This document shows, one piece after another, positions 15,201 to 30,200 of a stretch of 64,000 bases of DNA. Both the position numbers and the translations under genes were made by a program. Below the pieces are notes generated by a model. It was not told where the DNA came from and did no database searches. It saw only the letters and a list, made by a program, of their open reading frames with translations. The DNA comes from Hyalella azteca (taxonomy: Eukaryota > Arthropoda > Malacostraca > Amphipoda > Hyalellidae): NCBI RefSeq assembly GCF_000764305.2, contig NW_025943819.1, forward strand, positions 186,001 to 250,000, written 5' to 3'. Position 1 is the first letter of the stretch; every line of letters starts with the position of its first letter.

Positions 15201-18200
15201 CTGTCTGTCCGTGACTTCGCGTTTTCATCGACGAGAGAATGCGCTCTCTGTCACTCACTGCAGTGAGTACAGAGTTATATTTTGTTCTTGTTGTGATTGT
15301 GACTTGTTTGTTTGTGCAATTTGGTTTAAAAATTTGGTTTACTAATAAATTACATTTAATGTATGATAGGACATCCTTCAGGCTGACGCGAGTGCTGTGG
15401 ATATACGCGACCCTTTGTTTTTGGCGTTGTTCTTGCAGCTCGTTTGTTGGTTAAATTTGGTTTAAAAGTAACTTCTAAATTACATTGAAAGTATGACTGT
15501 GCCATCTAACAAACATGCACAGCATATAACTTCTTTGTTTAATTTTCAAGGTAATTGCGTTGACATCAAACTAAGGAAAGATCAATGTATTGTCGCGTCA
15601 TCAAGAGAGAATCTAATTAGAACCCATTATAAGATAAAAATATTAATGTGAATAGCACATAAAATAAAAGAGCTTTTTATAATTCCTTGATTTCCATCTG
15701 CTAATGAGCTGTAAAATGGTTTTTCTTCTGCTTGCTTCAAGCACATTAAGAGAACAGTAGAGCATGTGCAAACAATTTGTTCAATATATGAAGGAATTGA
15801 TACTATATATATTTGTCGAAAATTTGAATATTGTTTTGGAAAATGTTTCTATCTCTGTTCTCTAACGTACCTGATCACGAATAAACTACCTTCCTCATAA
15901 TAAATATTATAAAATAACCTACCTATCACGTATTAGTCTTAACAAAACGGAAGCATGTGCATCATATATCAAGCAACCTTTAAATAACAATTATAAATTT
16001 TCTCGTAATCCTGATAATCTCAAATAAATTGGCTCTCTAACTTTAGGAAAACTTCTCTCTAACTCTAATTGGCTCTCTATGAGCTCGGTCATTAATGCGG
16101 ACTCATTACGTACTATTGTTCCCATTAAAAATAATATATTCCTGCAGTGAATTTATGCTCAATTGTGATTCAATATTCCCCATAAGATCCAATTAAATAG
16201 CGCACCGGGTATCGTAGAGTAGGTACACTAGCTAAGACTATTAATACAAAAACTATTAATTTCCAACTTGTTTAGATTTAGTTTATTTAGATTATTAGTT
16301 TTGATTAGCTTAAGATTATTATTTTTGATTTTTTATGCCTTAGTTGTCATGACGACGCTCGTTTACAGCTAAATGGTGCACGAGAAAACATATTGTCGTG
16401 GGATCTTATAGGCCTCGACATTTGAGTGGCCATTAGGCGCAAATATTATTAGTTCGTGTTAATTATGAACGGCTTATTTCTGCGTTAACACTAAGATTGA
16501 ACTTCTTCATTTGACTGGCGATTGATTGATAACGTTTATATCAATTATATCAAATACGCACCAAGGTGTCTTTCAGTCACCTTACAAATGAGTTCCAAAT
16601 TATCGTACCGCAACTAACCTTTGATATTGCACAACATACTGACTATTTGTGCTGTATTAAACAATATTTAACATTAGAACTAACTGAGCTGAGAATACAA
16701 ATTTTTTAATTGTTTGCTTGAAATTTTTCTTACTTTTTTATGCCATGGAATTTCTCAAGAATTGTTAGAATTTGTCGTGTTCATTATTACCTGGAGCGCG
16801 GTGGAAAACTTCCAACGAATGTCTCATGAACTTAACGAATCAACTTAGAAAATATTTAATAAGCTTCGATCTTGCCTTATATATTCAAGCCATGTTTCAG
16901 CCCTTAACACAAATGTGTGTAGTCTATAAGAAAGAATTACCGTTTCAGAGAAATATTGAATCTTTTAACTTTGATTTAATAAAAAATTATGCACGAGACG
17001 TTTGCTGCCATCACAAAACTAATTAAGATTCTTATACAATTCTCGTCTTTAATTTGACTATTTTTGTAGCAGGTGGAGGGAATCAATTCAAAGATAGAAG
17101 TTACCATAAGAATAAAAATGATCATTCTTCACTAACGGAACGCAGAACTGTCTCTACTATTTTAGATGCTGATGAATTATCCAAGAAAATTTCATTCAGC
17201 AAAATCATCCGATAGCACTCGCCACGACCTGCATAACTGATATTAACTTGAATGTATCATTTCTCATCGTCCAAGTTTCGCCGGAGAGAGCCATCGCACA
17301 CGCTCGTAACACCACACACAACACCAAAAACGATTTCACAAACAATACCAAAAATGAAATCACAAATGATACCCCAAATGATATCACAAATGATATCACA
17401 AATAATTTCACAAATGATATCACAAATGATACCCAAATGATATCACAAATGATATCACAAGTGATATCACAAATAATTTCACAAATGATATCACAAATGA
17501 TACCACAAATGATATCACAAATATCACAAATGATACCACAAATGATACCACAAATGATATCACAAATATCACAAATGATACCACAAATGATACCACAAAT
17601 GATATCACAAATATCACAAATGATACCACCTTATAACCATTGTTGTTCAGATGGAGGAGCTGCGGCAGCGCCTGGAGGACAAGAACAAGACCATCGAGAA
17701 GAAGACGCAACACTGTCTGCAGGCGACGCAGGAGCGCAACAGGTTCACCGCCGAGCTCACTGAGCTCAGGGACCACATGGACATCAAGGACCGCAAGATC
17801 AACGTCCTGCACCGCAAGGTAAGATGTGGACATCAAGGACCGCAAGATCAACGTCCTGCACCGCAAGGTGAGATGTGGACATCAAGGACCGCAAGGTGAG
17901 ATGTGGACATCAAGGACCGCAAGGTGAGATGTGGACATCAAGCACCGCAAGGTGAGATGTGGACATCAAGGACCGCAAGGTGAGATGTGGACATCAAGGA
18001 CCGCAAGATCAACGTCCTGCACCGCAAGGTGAGATGTGGACATCAAGGACCGCAAGGTCAACGTCCTGCACCGCAAGGTGAAGAATAGCCTTGGACTCTA
18101 GGTTAAATAAAAACTAAATGGCAATGTTGCTCTGAATGATGCTTACTAATTAGTTTTTTAACCATTAACTTTGTTTAACCATTAACTTTGTTCATGCGTC

Positions 18201-21200
18201 TGCAATTAACAAAACAAGCTTTTTGTTGGTCTGTCGTTTTGTTTCGCATTGTTTTGTGATCAGTATGTTCAACAAGTTTCCTGCTGTAATGCGTTCTGAT
18301 AAGACTATGTCGCATTCAATGTTATTAGCATTGAATTTCTCTCGGCATCGTTTTAAAAAAGTATTTATTCACATATTCTCAAATCAGATTGAGAATTTGG
18401 AAGAACTTCTTCGTGAGAAGGACAACCAGGTTGACATGGCCCGGGCTCGGCTGACGGCCATCCAGGCTCACCACAGCAGTTCTGAAGGCGCCCTCACCTC
18501 CCTTGAGGAGGCCATCGGGGACAAGGACAAACAGATCCTGCAGCTCAGGGAGCAGAGGGACCGAGCTGAGCAGGAGAAGCAGCAGGAAACAAGTCTGCAC
18601 GAACGGGACATTGCCGAGTACAAGATGAAACTTCACTCACTCGAAGGGGAAGTTGAGAAGCTCCAAGTGAGGGTGGAGCGAGCGCTGGCCGAGAAGGACA
18701 AACTCGAAGCGAAGCTTGAGTCCAGTCAGAGTGAGCTTGGCAAGACCAAGGCTGAGCTTGACAAGCTCTACAACGAAGCCGACAAGACCACAAGTGATCA
18801 CGACTCCTATCGAAATCGCGTCGCTAAACTCGATGCAGAAAATAATCGACTGCGGTCCGAAAACGACCGCCTGCATCAGGATCTGGAACGCGAACGCGCC
18901 GCTTACCAAGCGTCTTACGGCCGTGGAGGAGGCGAGAGAGACAGGGATCGTTGTGACAGAGATCGAGATCGTGATCGGGATAGAGATCGCGACTGGGACA
19001 GAGAGAGGGACAGAGACAGGGACAGAGACCGAGATCGTTCGGGAGTTTCTCGCGACTCGAGGGACGCCAGAGACCCAAGGGACCCCCGAGATCACGAATC
19101 ACTTCAAGAAAAGCTAGACAAATGTCAAGCAGAGCTGCGACGCGCACAAGCAGAGCTTCGTATGAACCAGACTGATTATGACAGGTCTCACGTCGAGGTC
19201 GAGCAGCTACAGGAGAAGATCGAGAAGTCGCAAGGTGAGATCTACCGCCTGAAGGCCCGACTTGAGAACGCCCAGTCTGAGAAAGACAGCGTCCAGGAGG
19301 AGCTGGAGCGCGCCCAAGGAACGATCGCGCGCATGCACGCCGAGCGGGAGCGTTGGGTCAGCGAGGTCGACAAGCTGAGGGAGGAACTCGAGCGTTCCCA
19401 GGCCACCGTCGGCAAGACCCAGATCGCCCAGGAGAAAACCCAGGCAGCTTTGGACAAGGCGCAGTCAGAGCTGGACCAGCTGCAGGAGAGGGCAGAGAGA
19501 CAAGGCAACGAGCTCAGAAGGGTGAGTTCTGAATCATTGAGTAGAATTCTTTGAATAATTCATCATCGAATCTTCGTTTTAAATCGTTATTGTAAATTTT
19601 TACTGTACTTTTTACTTCACTAAATCTTCTTTACTTTACTTAATATACATTATCAGAAATTTGATTCAACAATTTATTGGAGCGATTATGAGTGCATTGG
19701 CTTCTCCCTTGAATAGTCCGGTTGGACGAGTGAAATTGGCACAGTCGTTGAGTGAATTTTCTTGATAAGTTTGAAGCAGCGGCCAAGTACGAGATGTGCG
19801 CGACAAACATGCGTATGAGTACTATGATGTTTGACCAGGTTCAAGCTGAGCGCGACAAACATTCGTATGAGTTCTATGTTGTTTGACCAGGTGCAAGCTG
19901 AGCGCGACAAACATGCGTATGAGTATGAGCAGCTACAGAGCCAGCTGGATAAAACTCATGGACAGACCGCGCGTCTCACCAAGGACAAAGAGGACGCAAT
20001 GCTAGAGCTGGACCGAACCAGAGAGAAGATGGACAAACTCGTTGTGAGTAAACTCTTGTTTATTTGTGTGGTCCATGGATATTTGGCGAATTTATTTTCT
20101 TCTGAACTGAATTTTTTTCTAATATTATCTCGAGCTTACTCATAAAAACAACAGTTTAACATTAATTAACATCAATAATTACCGTGGGACATAATTTTTT
20201 AATATAACATTAAAGAGATCATGATTAGAAATATTTGGTATTATTTAATATTTTCTGACAGCCATCAATGTAAGCGGGACCTTTTTAAGTTCCAGTCAAT
20301 TTGATCTTTGCCAAGGCTGCAGCTCCCCTTCTTATCTTCCAATTACACGAATAATTTGGGAGTTGAATTTCCAAAATAATTCATTAAATTCGTTCACAAT
20401 ATTTGGAACGAACTGACTTAGTTAATTCTATTTGTGGGTGAAGTGAATTTTTGTGAAAGTAATTGTGAGAGTATGTATTTTTTAATTGCCATTTTTGTAC
20501 TCGTGTCTTTCTTCAGACTCTCTCACTTGACAGTCGGATTTCTGCAAATAGTAAAATTTTTCTCAGTATGACTGATGAATATATAATTGTAAATAAAGTA
20601 AAGATAAATCATGTAATGTCACTTGTCAGTCTTTTAGATTAACTCTGACCATGAAAACTGTAGAACATTTCTTACATAACGGGGCTTCTTCGACCGTGTA
20701 TAGAGTCACAAGCAGAATTCATGATCATCTTCTCATACGCTCACAAATTTACAGCATCATTTTAACTCCGCTTCTTTTCTATCTTCCCCATTTATCTCAG
20801 AATGAAGCTCTATATTTTATCTATACCTATTCAAGAAAATGCAATATAATATCAACTTCTTAGGCGTTTCTTTGCCTGTCGATGTGGTTCTTTGTTCTGT
20901 TCATACGTTCCTGCGATGCTCGTCTAACTTCCATAATTGTTAGCTGCACGATCTTGTGTCAGTCCCAAATTTCTTCTGGTGTCATTTATTTAGATTTTTA
21001 CCACCTTTCTTCTAAAATATTGCATTATATTTTAAATTATCAGGTACATAGATTCCTCATCTTTGAACTTGACCGCATTGAAATAATACGTATTTTGAAA
21101 GTTTCTAAGACCAGTTTCATCTTCATCTGAAAGTGACTAATCATATTCATTATTTATTTTTTAAATTATCACTCGCTCAAGCATTTGTATACTTTTGTAG

Positions 21201-24200
21201 TAATTAAATTAACAATTCTGTAGTAATTGAAGAGACTTTCGAGTCAAATTTGACAACCATCAAATGTAATATATTCTGGTAGAATATATTATTGATTTGA
21301 TTGCTCATCAACTTTTCCCTCTTCGAAAAATGTTTGCTGTAAGAAATAAATGTTAATTCTTGCCTAGAATATCAGCGAGGGGCAAATTAAGTCTTGTCTC
21401 AGGAGTTCATGGCAGTAAATTGTGTCTATCAAAATATTCATTTTTACGAATACTCTATGTGGTTCTAGTCGTGTCTAGAATCTCTGTTTAGTTTTAGCAT
21501 CGCTGAATTCACTAGATCTATTCATCTACTCGTTCCCCAAGCCTCATCTCTTTTCATAATAATTCACTCCTTTCATAATTATTTACTCGTTTCATAATTA
21601 TTTACTTGTTTCATAATTATTCATTTGTTTCATAATTATTGACTCCTTTCATAATTATTTACTCGTTTCATAGTTATTTACTTGTTTCATAATTATTCAC
21701 TTGTTTCATAATTATTCACTTGTTTTATAATTATTCACTTGTTTTCTAATTATTCATTTGTTTCATAATTATTGACTCCTTTCATAATTATTTACTCGTT
21801 TCATAATTATTCACTCATTTCCGAATTATCCTCTCATGTTTCATTATAAATCACTTGTTTCATAATTATTCGGTCGTTTATTTACATCGTTTTATAATTA
21901 TTCGCTCGTTTCATAATTATTCGCTCGTTTCATAATTATTTACTCGTTTCATAATTATTCATTTCTTTCATAATTATTCACTGGTTTGTAATTATTCACT
22001 CGTCTCATAATTAAGTCGTTTGAGTGTAGCTCGGAAAAAAACAAAGAGATAAAAGTCTGTTGGCATATCGTGCGAGTAAGATTTATCCATGAGGACATTA
22101 TTGCGTGTTACATAATCCATAATCAGTAAAATTATAATAGTTGGTAATCATTTAAATTTTAAATTGAACGCGCAAATATGTTCACTCATTCTCCACATGC
22201 ACCAAATTGCTCTTCTAATCTCGCAATCCGAACTAAGAAGAAAATTAAAATAAATTACGCGTAATATTCTAAAAATTCTAAGATGGGAAAACATCTCGAG
22301 ACTAACAGATCGAAAAATATTCAGGTCGACTTTTTTATACGAATAAAAAATTTTGATGATAACTTTTTTAAACGATAGAAATATTTGCCGAAATGTAAAC
22401 AAATAGATATAACACTAATTACATTATTTTTGGTAATTGTGATATAGACGACAGATATTGTCACGAATGAGCAGCGCGCAGCTCAAAAGCTAAAAAGTGA
22501 GCACCAGCATGCGATAAAAACAAAATAATTGCTGGCTCAAATGGCACAATTTTCAACAGAGTCACAAAACGGAGGCGACTGAAAAACGTGGGTTTCATCC
22601 ATAGCATCCTCGATCTTCAACATGCATCATCCAACATCCTTCTTTTGATCGCCATGCATCCTCATCTGATAGAGCCACGTGTCACCATTAGCTTCATCCA
22701 CCCTGTACACTCTCTGTCATCCAATAATTATATGAAACAGATGGCCATTGTCACAATGCTATTGAAAGGCTTATCGATCAAATTATAATAAGTCATACTT
22801 CTCAATAAAAAAAATTTTTAGCCTCGACCAATGGAATTATCTTTCTTCGATCAATTTTCTAACAGACAATATGAATAAGACTCTAATATTTTTAAAAGAG
22901 AAATAAGTGCTTCTCGAGCCTCTCGTAAGTGGTTTTGTTCATGAATAAACTCCGTTGATTCTGAGTAAGGCGAAAAAATTGTTAGTATATTTTTCCACCT
23001 AGAAATGCATGTCGTAAACTATATACTATATCATGTAGACTTCGTTAGTACAACTTGAATAGTGGAGGTGGATTATATCGTTCTTAACTTCATATACTAC
23101 GACTGTTATAAACTATTCTTCGGCGCCGACATCACTAATATACGTATGATCACTTGTTATCGTCTGATGCAGAAACTCCGTTTTATCGTATACAATATTT
23201 TACAAACTATTTTCATTTCATCCGAACTGTTCGACAAACATGAAATCCTTTCCAATCTCGTTGTCCTTAAATGTCTTTGTGAGCTTCCTTGTGTCTGTGT
23301 TTTTTCCCCGCATTCTGGTTATTCTGAATATTCCTAAACATTTCTCTGAAGGCTTTTATTGTGTTGTTTGGTGTGCATTACCACTGGTCTCTCCACGCCT
23401 TATTAATTGTTCGTATAACAAGACCAAATACTGAACCGATTGTTTTAAGTGTCGTTGCAAGGTAATTTAGTGAAACCTTTTCCATATCCTGTGTGAACTT
23501 TCTTCCGGGTTTGGACATGGCAGAAGCTTTGAGTGTTCTGTGTGGTCATTAATTCCCTCAAGACTAACATGTGTTGTCATGTATTAATGTGTAGTCACGT
23601 ATTCCCTTAAGACTAACTTATCAGCTTTGGTGGAACGCGGTCGCATGAGAACGGCCCTGCCCAGCTCACAGGTGCACTCAGAACAGTAAACGGGGCACAT
23701 TGTCCAAATAGTGATACACTTCCTGCACGTCACAGTTATACCCACAAACTGGGTCAAGATGACCGACACTACACTAGAGCCAAAAACTGCATCGCTATTT
23801 GGACAAATTCTCTTCGTTTCCTTGAGTGTACAGGTTTTAGTGTTAGTTCTGACCACCGCAGTTTAATGTGCTGGGTTCTCTAATAACCTTATAGTTGTTA
23901 AATGGAATTTATGAGGACCAAGAGTATTTACCACATGCTTGACCCACCCTAGACCGCTATGAGCCGCCTGCAGAAGGAAAAGGACCTAGCCTGTAGCGAG
24001 ATAGTTTCTCTCAAAGACAAAATCGAAGTCCAGCAAAGCCAGCTGGCCAAGGCTCAGCGGGACAGAGAAATCGTCCTCAAGGAAATCGAAGAAATGCAAG
24101 ACAAGTACGACAAGGCAGCGACCCAAGCTCAGCGTATGTTGGTACGTTCCAGGGTTATATGTTTTTATGTAGTTAACTTGCCAGCAACTATTAAATAGAT

Positions 24201-27200
24201 TGAAACAGTTTACAAATCTATATCTGGAGCTAAGTCTTTGAATAACAAAGTTGCTTTAGTTAAGTTTCCGATCGAAAATATAACTCATGGCAGAGAAATT
24301 GATTACAGCCAGAAGCAAAAAGGTTTTTGAATAATTAGTTAGATTAAAATTTAAAAAAATAACATAAGCTAGAGTTCCTCTTTTGTTCCCAGTAACCGTA
24401 TTTTGCGCTTGTTATCGTAATAAAGTAACGATAAGCATAACATGAATTAATTACTTAATTAAAAAGCATAACACACATATCTCAGCAAGTGTTTATGTAC
24501 CACAAGATTGTTAATAAGTTACATTTGGCTGTGGTATATTTTACACTATAATCCTCCATTTATATAAAGCTTATTGTGTCGTAAACAATTTAGGAACCTT
24601 CTTTCAACTTTAACTAAACTTAACTTGGATGCTTAAGCTAAAGCTTCCTTGGAATACTTCATTAAATTCAACCTTAAAACGATGCGTCTAATTGAATTTG
24701 TAACGGCGTAGAATTTGTAACGGCCGTCTCGTCACACGACATTCAACCCCTCCACCGTCTCGTCACACGACATTCAACCCCTCCACCGTCTCGTCACACA
24801 ACATTCAACCCGCCTATCTTTGTCTGGACAACTCTCGTGAGCAACTAAAGCCCTCACACTCGCTGGAATTGAGTGTATCTTTATTTACAACCAAAATAAT
24901 AACAACGTGATGTAACCGGTGATCGAGTATTTAAAACAAGAAATTCCATTTATTAACTTTTACTAGGAATGTTATTTGTGTATCTTTATTCAATTACCTT
25001 CCTTGATGAGAAGCTGGCTGGGCGACTCAGCAGCCAGTCTTTGCCTAGTCTGCGTTACCCTCTGTCTGTCCACCTACAAACAAAGCTCAGTTGTTGTATT
25101 TGTAGCCATTGCGTCTCCGGAAAATACATGTCGCTTTTTTGGCTTCCACCCGCCAGTCTATTGACCCACTTAATTGTTACCCTCCGCCATTAAAAACCAT
25201 TAGCGAAGTATAGGTAGCCCTTCAATAGACCGCTCATGGTTTTTAATGGAAACCCTTTACGTGTGTAGTATGGCGGGTTATGTGCGTAGGTTGGGTAATT
25301 CGCTGCTCTTAATATTGTGTAACTCATAGCGATGTATTTAAGATGCGTTCTCTTACACATTAAAGCTTCATAATATTGAATAAATACTTTCATTTGGCTG
25401 CTTCTGAGTGATATTTAATTTACTCGAGTTACGTAATGAGTTCTGGATGGCCACTCCAGAATTTATTAATAACTCTCTTCTCTACTATAACGCTCTGGCT
25501 TCAAAATATCAATGCCTGATTCTTACATTATACTCTAATCATAATAGCTATTACGTGAGTGTGTGCAACACGATTTTTGCATGATGTCATCTACAATGCC
25601 TATCCATCCCTCGTAATCTAGCACCTCTGGGCAGTCTTACGTTGAATATTGCTTACAAACGTATTGCTACTTCCCTCTAATACCATCTGATACTAGATTA
25701 TTGTTCTTTCATTCTTATCATTTGCTTTAATCGTTTATTTATAGCCGCAAGGAAACGACTGCTGCTAACAAAATCTCTTTACCAATACACTGTATTATGG
25801 CAAGCGAACAAAGAGTTGACGAACTCATGACAATGTTGAAAAATATTTATATACTCTTCCTAAAGACGGATAGTTGGAATGTTTGCATTTAATTGCCTGT
25901 TTACACATTTGCAGTTTGATCATGAGAGTGCCGTACCGTTTTGGAGGAAACATTCATTTAAGTCGATTGTTATTTTACGGAAGCGAATCATGTTCATCAT
26001 GTTGCTCAAAGAATTAGCATCCGTTCTGGCCGGCCCATTGACAGTATTCTTTCAAAAAACCTTGAACGAAGGAACTTTGCCGTCCGACTGGAAAGAAGCT
26101 CAAGTAACACCATTGTTCAAAAAAGGTGACAAAAGAACGAGTTTAGATCTATGAACAAGGCACGAAATGGAAAAGAATCGGCGACAGGCCACATCAGGCC
26201 TACACTTCAGAGCCGACATCACTATGTTATGTTATGTTATGTTATGTTAATCGCCACGTATCCAATTTCTGACCTTACTCCCTCATTGTCATTAGTTGTT
26301 GTGACGTTTGTGAGATATTCAAAATACTTTTCTCCGGCAAAAAAATAATATCCTGCAATATTATTATGATTTAATGATGGTTACAAAACAAAATTATTAC
26401 AGATGGAAAGAGACGATCGCGCTACCGAAGTCGAAGTTCTTAAAGACAAGTTGGAAAAGCTTCAGATCCACTTCACTAAAGCGCAGGACGAAAGGGACAT
26501 GGCTAACCGTGAGGTCGAAAGGGCGCTCGAGAAGTTTGACAAGTAAGCTAGCAAGTATGGGAATATTATCAACAAATAAAACAATTTTAAACAAAATTTG
26601 CTCGGATATCTATACAGGCGTCACCGCTGCTGTCACAGTTATGAAAATTTGGTGAAGGATTTTAGTTATACGACAATAGTTTTATTAAAACATGACCAAT
26701 AATTTTCTGGTGATCTCTCATTTCATTTTGTGGTTTACAAAGTATCTATTTTTCCTGCAAACAGATCACAGTCGGACATCTATCGTCTGCAGACCAAGTA
26801 CGAATCGGCCCAAGCCGACAACGAACGATTGCAAGTTGAGATCGAGAAGACGCAGTACCTTATCGAAAAGATCAAGGAAGAGAAACTGAGGCTGCAAGAA
26901 GAGAACGACAGAATGCAAGATGCTTACGACAGGGCAAGTATGCAAGGTGTACGGTCCAAAGAAGCTGAGGAGAAGTTGAGGGATCAGGTAGAACAAATGA
27001 ACGTCGACATGACTATCATGAAGGAGCGATATGATAAAACTGCGAGCGAGTTCCGAAGAGTAGGAGCCGAGAAAGAAAAACTGCAAAACGACGTCGAACA
27101 TCTAACATACGAACTTGAGCGAGCCTTGTCTCAGTACACGAAAGCCCAGAGTATCCAAACAAAGAATCAAGAAGAAATTGCAAGATTGCAAATTGACGTT

Positions 27201-30200
27201 GAAAAATACAAGGACAAGTTCGAGAGGAACTCTCTGGAATTGACGAAAGCTAAAGTCGATAAAGAGAAGGCGCAGCAGGAGTGTGACACCGTGCAGAATG
27301 AGCTGGACAGAGTCCTCATAAGACTCGGCAAGTATCAAGACAGTCAAGACAAAGCGAAGAGTGACCAAGAAATTCTTAAAATCGAAGTTGAGAAGCTCAA
27401 AGACAAACTCGAGAAGGTGCAGATGGAGTTCGAGCGAGAAACAAAGCTCCGTGATAAGTACGAGAAAGAAGTCACCAAGTTAAAAGTTGATATGGAACGA
27501 GCAGACCAGTACAAGGGAAGATATCAATTGGACTCAGAAAAGCACAAAACTGACAGTGAGAAACTTCTTGCCGAAAACGAAAAGTTGCGGGAGCAGTACG
27601 AACACACTCAACTCGAGCTACAGAGAACCAGGATCACTCTTGAGAAATACACTGATGAACTAGCAGCTACCAAGCCTGGCCCTGACCGAGGCAGACGATC
27701 ACCTTATCAAGAACATCCTGGCAGCGAAGTTGATCGTCTCAGTATAGAATTAGAAAAGATAAAAGATAAATACGAACGGTCCCAAATCGAGGTTACCCGA
27801 TCGCATCAAAGGGTAGACAAGCTGGAAAGTGAAAACGACAGACTTCGGAGCGACCTGCAAATCACTCAAAGCCAGCTCGACCGCTTCCTCTCATCGACCG
27901 AGAAAACAAAGACTGATGCTGAAAGGACCAGCATCGAGGTGGAAAAACTTCAGGATAAGTTAGAACGAGCTCAGGCGGAGTTGAACCGTGTGATGGCTGG
28001 TAGAGAAAAAGCTGAGCTCGAAGTCCAGCGGCTAACGCACGAAATGGAACGTTCCCAGAAACACATGAACAAGTACCATGAAAGCAACGAATCTACAAAG
28101 ATTGAATTTGAACGCATGTCAGTTGAACTCGAAAAGTTGCACGAGAAGCTCGAAAAAGCTCAGACTGAACTAAAGTGGGTAAATGAAGTCAAAGAGAAGC
28201 TTGAAATTGAGAATACCAACCTAAGAAAAGATATGGATGAGACAAAAAATATGATCGGCAAGGCTACTGACATTCATCAGAGATCCAACACGGACATGGA
28301 TCGCTGTAAAGAAGAAATTATTAGGCTGAACAAACTCCTGGAACGCAGTAAGGATGAGCTGGCCAAGGTGTCGGCTGAGAAAGAGAAACTCGGTTCGGCT
28401 CTTGAAAAACAAGAAAAATTAATAGCCAAATGGGAAGCCGAACACCGCCAACTCCAGCAAGAAAGAGACCAAGTAGTGAAGCAGTTGGAAAAAAGTCAGG
28501 ACATGCTCATAAATTTCCAACAGGAACTCAATCAATCAGAGTCTGAGTTGCAGAAATCCAAAGATGAAGCTAAGCGCCTTAAGACTGAACTTAACACTGC
28601 CACGAAAGAGCTAGAGCACGGCACCAAGGAGCTTTTGGACAACCGAGAGAAGGAGATTCAGAAAATATCAGCACAACTTCAGAATAAGGAAAAAGAGTTC
28701 AACGCACTCAGAGCTGAAGCCGAGAAAGAAGTTCAGAAGCTGCAACAAGAAACTCAAAAAGCCCAGCAAAATGCACAAGCTGCACAAAAAGAAGCCGTTT
28801 TGATTCAGAAAGAAGCTGAAAAAGAGCTAAAGAATTTAATTGTTCAGCTCCAGAGTAAAGAGAAGGAGCTGGCTAACACGAGAGCAGAGTCAGATAAACT
28901 ACGTTTGAAAATCGAAAAGATCGAACACGAACTAAAGGAAACCAAGCGGCGTCTTCTAGAAGCTCAGTCCCACGGAGAAGGCGAGCAGAGCAAGATGCAG
29001 CAGCAGCTCATCAACGAAAATACCAGAGCCGACCAGGCAGAGAAAGCCGTTCAGGAGCTCCAAAATAAGTTACAATCGCTTTCTCAAGAAAATGCCAAGA
29101 TGAATCAGGAGGTGCAGCAACTTAACCAAAAGAATACCCAGCTCAACCAACAGATCAGTCAATTAACTCAACAGAATCAGCAACTCAACCAAGAAATGTC
29201 CCTGCAAACCGACAAGCAGGGAAGTGAATCTGAACAAAGGGAAAGTCAAATCCAGCATCTTAACAATCAACTACAAACCCAGACCCAACTTTCGCAGACG
29301 CAGTCCAAGCAGCTGCAGCAGTATTCCCAACAAGTCCAGCAACAGACCACGCAGATTCAGCAACAAACAAACCAAATTCAACAACTCAATCATCAAGTTC
29401 AGCAGCTGCAGCAACAGGTTCAGACTCATGCCAAAGATACACCGGAAACGCAAAAGTTACGGATGGACGTGGACCGAATCTCGAACGATCTGCAGAGCGC
29501 CAACGTGGAGAAACAGCGCCTGCAGTCGCAGCTTGAGATGCTCGTGGCAGAACTAGAAAAATCTCAGGTAACATCAGTATTAGAAACTTATTGAAAACTT
29601 GAATTATACACGTACTATTATTGAATAAGTACGATTTATCAAAACTCTGGAATTATTTAGACCATTAGTTTGTGGTTACAAGAGATGAATGCTACTGTGA
29701 TACATAATTTAAAAAAGATTTAAATGATATATATTTTAGTGTCATTGATAGAAGACTTTAATATTGTGCAAAATTTCATCATTTTTACTTGTGAATGTAT
29801 CCTGTTTAACTCTGCTATTTTTATGTTCATTTATTAAGCCCCAGGTTTTCAGACTTCCCGTCTGAATTGCTATGACCAAATCAGCAAACACCGTAAGAAT
29901 GTTATCGTTTTGTGATAGTGATTTTGATACTAAAATGTGTGCCTTTCATACTGACTTGCTAACGCGTAACGTCTAACACCAATTTTTAACAGCATGAAGC
30001 TATGACTAATTTTTTTATTTTTTAAACATAGGTATATTATGTCGAACTTACAATAATAAAACTCTAATTTCCGTTCAATCACCGGCCTACAAAACAACAT
30101 TCACTGCTCGACCTACAACGAACAGAGCAGACGACGAACTCGAAGCGCTTACCCTCTCACCTAATTCATGTCATGAAGCTTATGCCAAACCATCGTTTGT

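Larger units (their letters stand above)
20044..23952. other. brp intron
   Basis: AT-rich intron with a large CATAATTATT minisatellite at 21551-22020 and a short palindromic element near 23697-23815. No coding signal seen. Confidence 0.6.

Noticed and set aside
17248..17763. 171-residue frame with Ile/Ser/Gln/Met repeats
   Set aside because: Repeat translation running into exon 17651 in the wrong frame. The correct exon frame starts at the acceptor.
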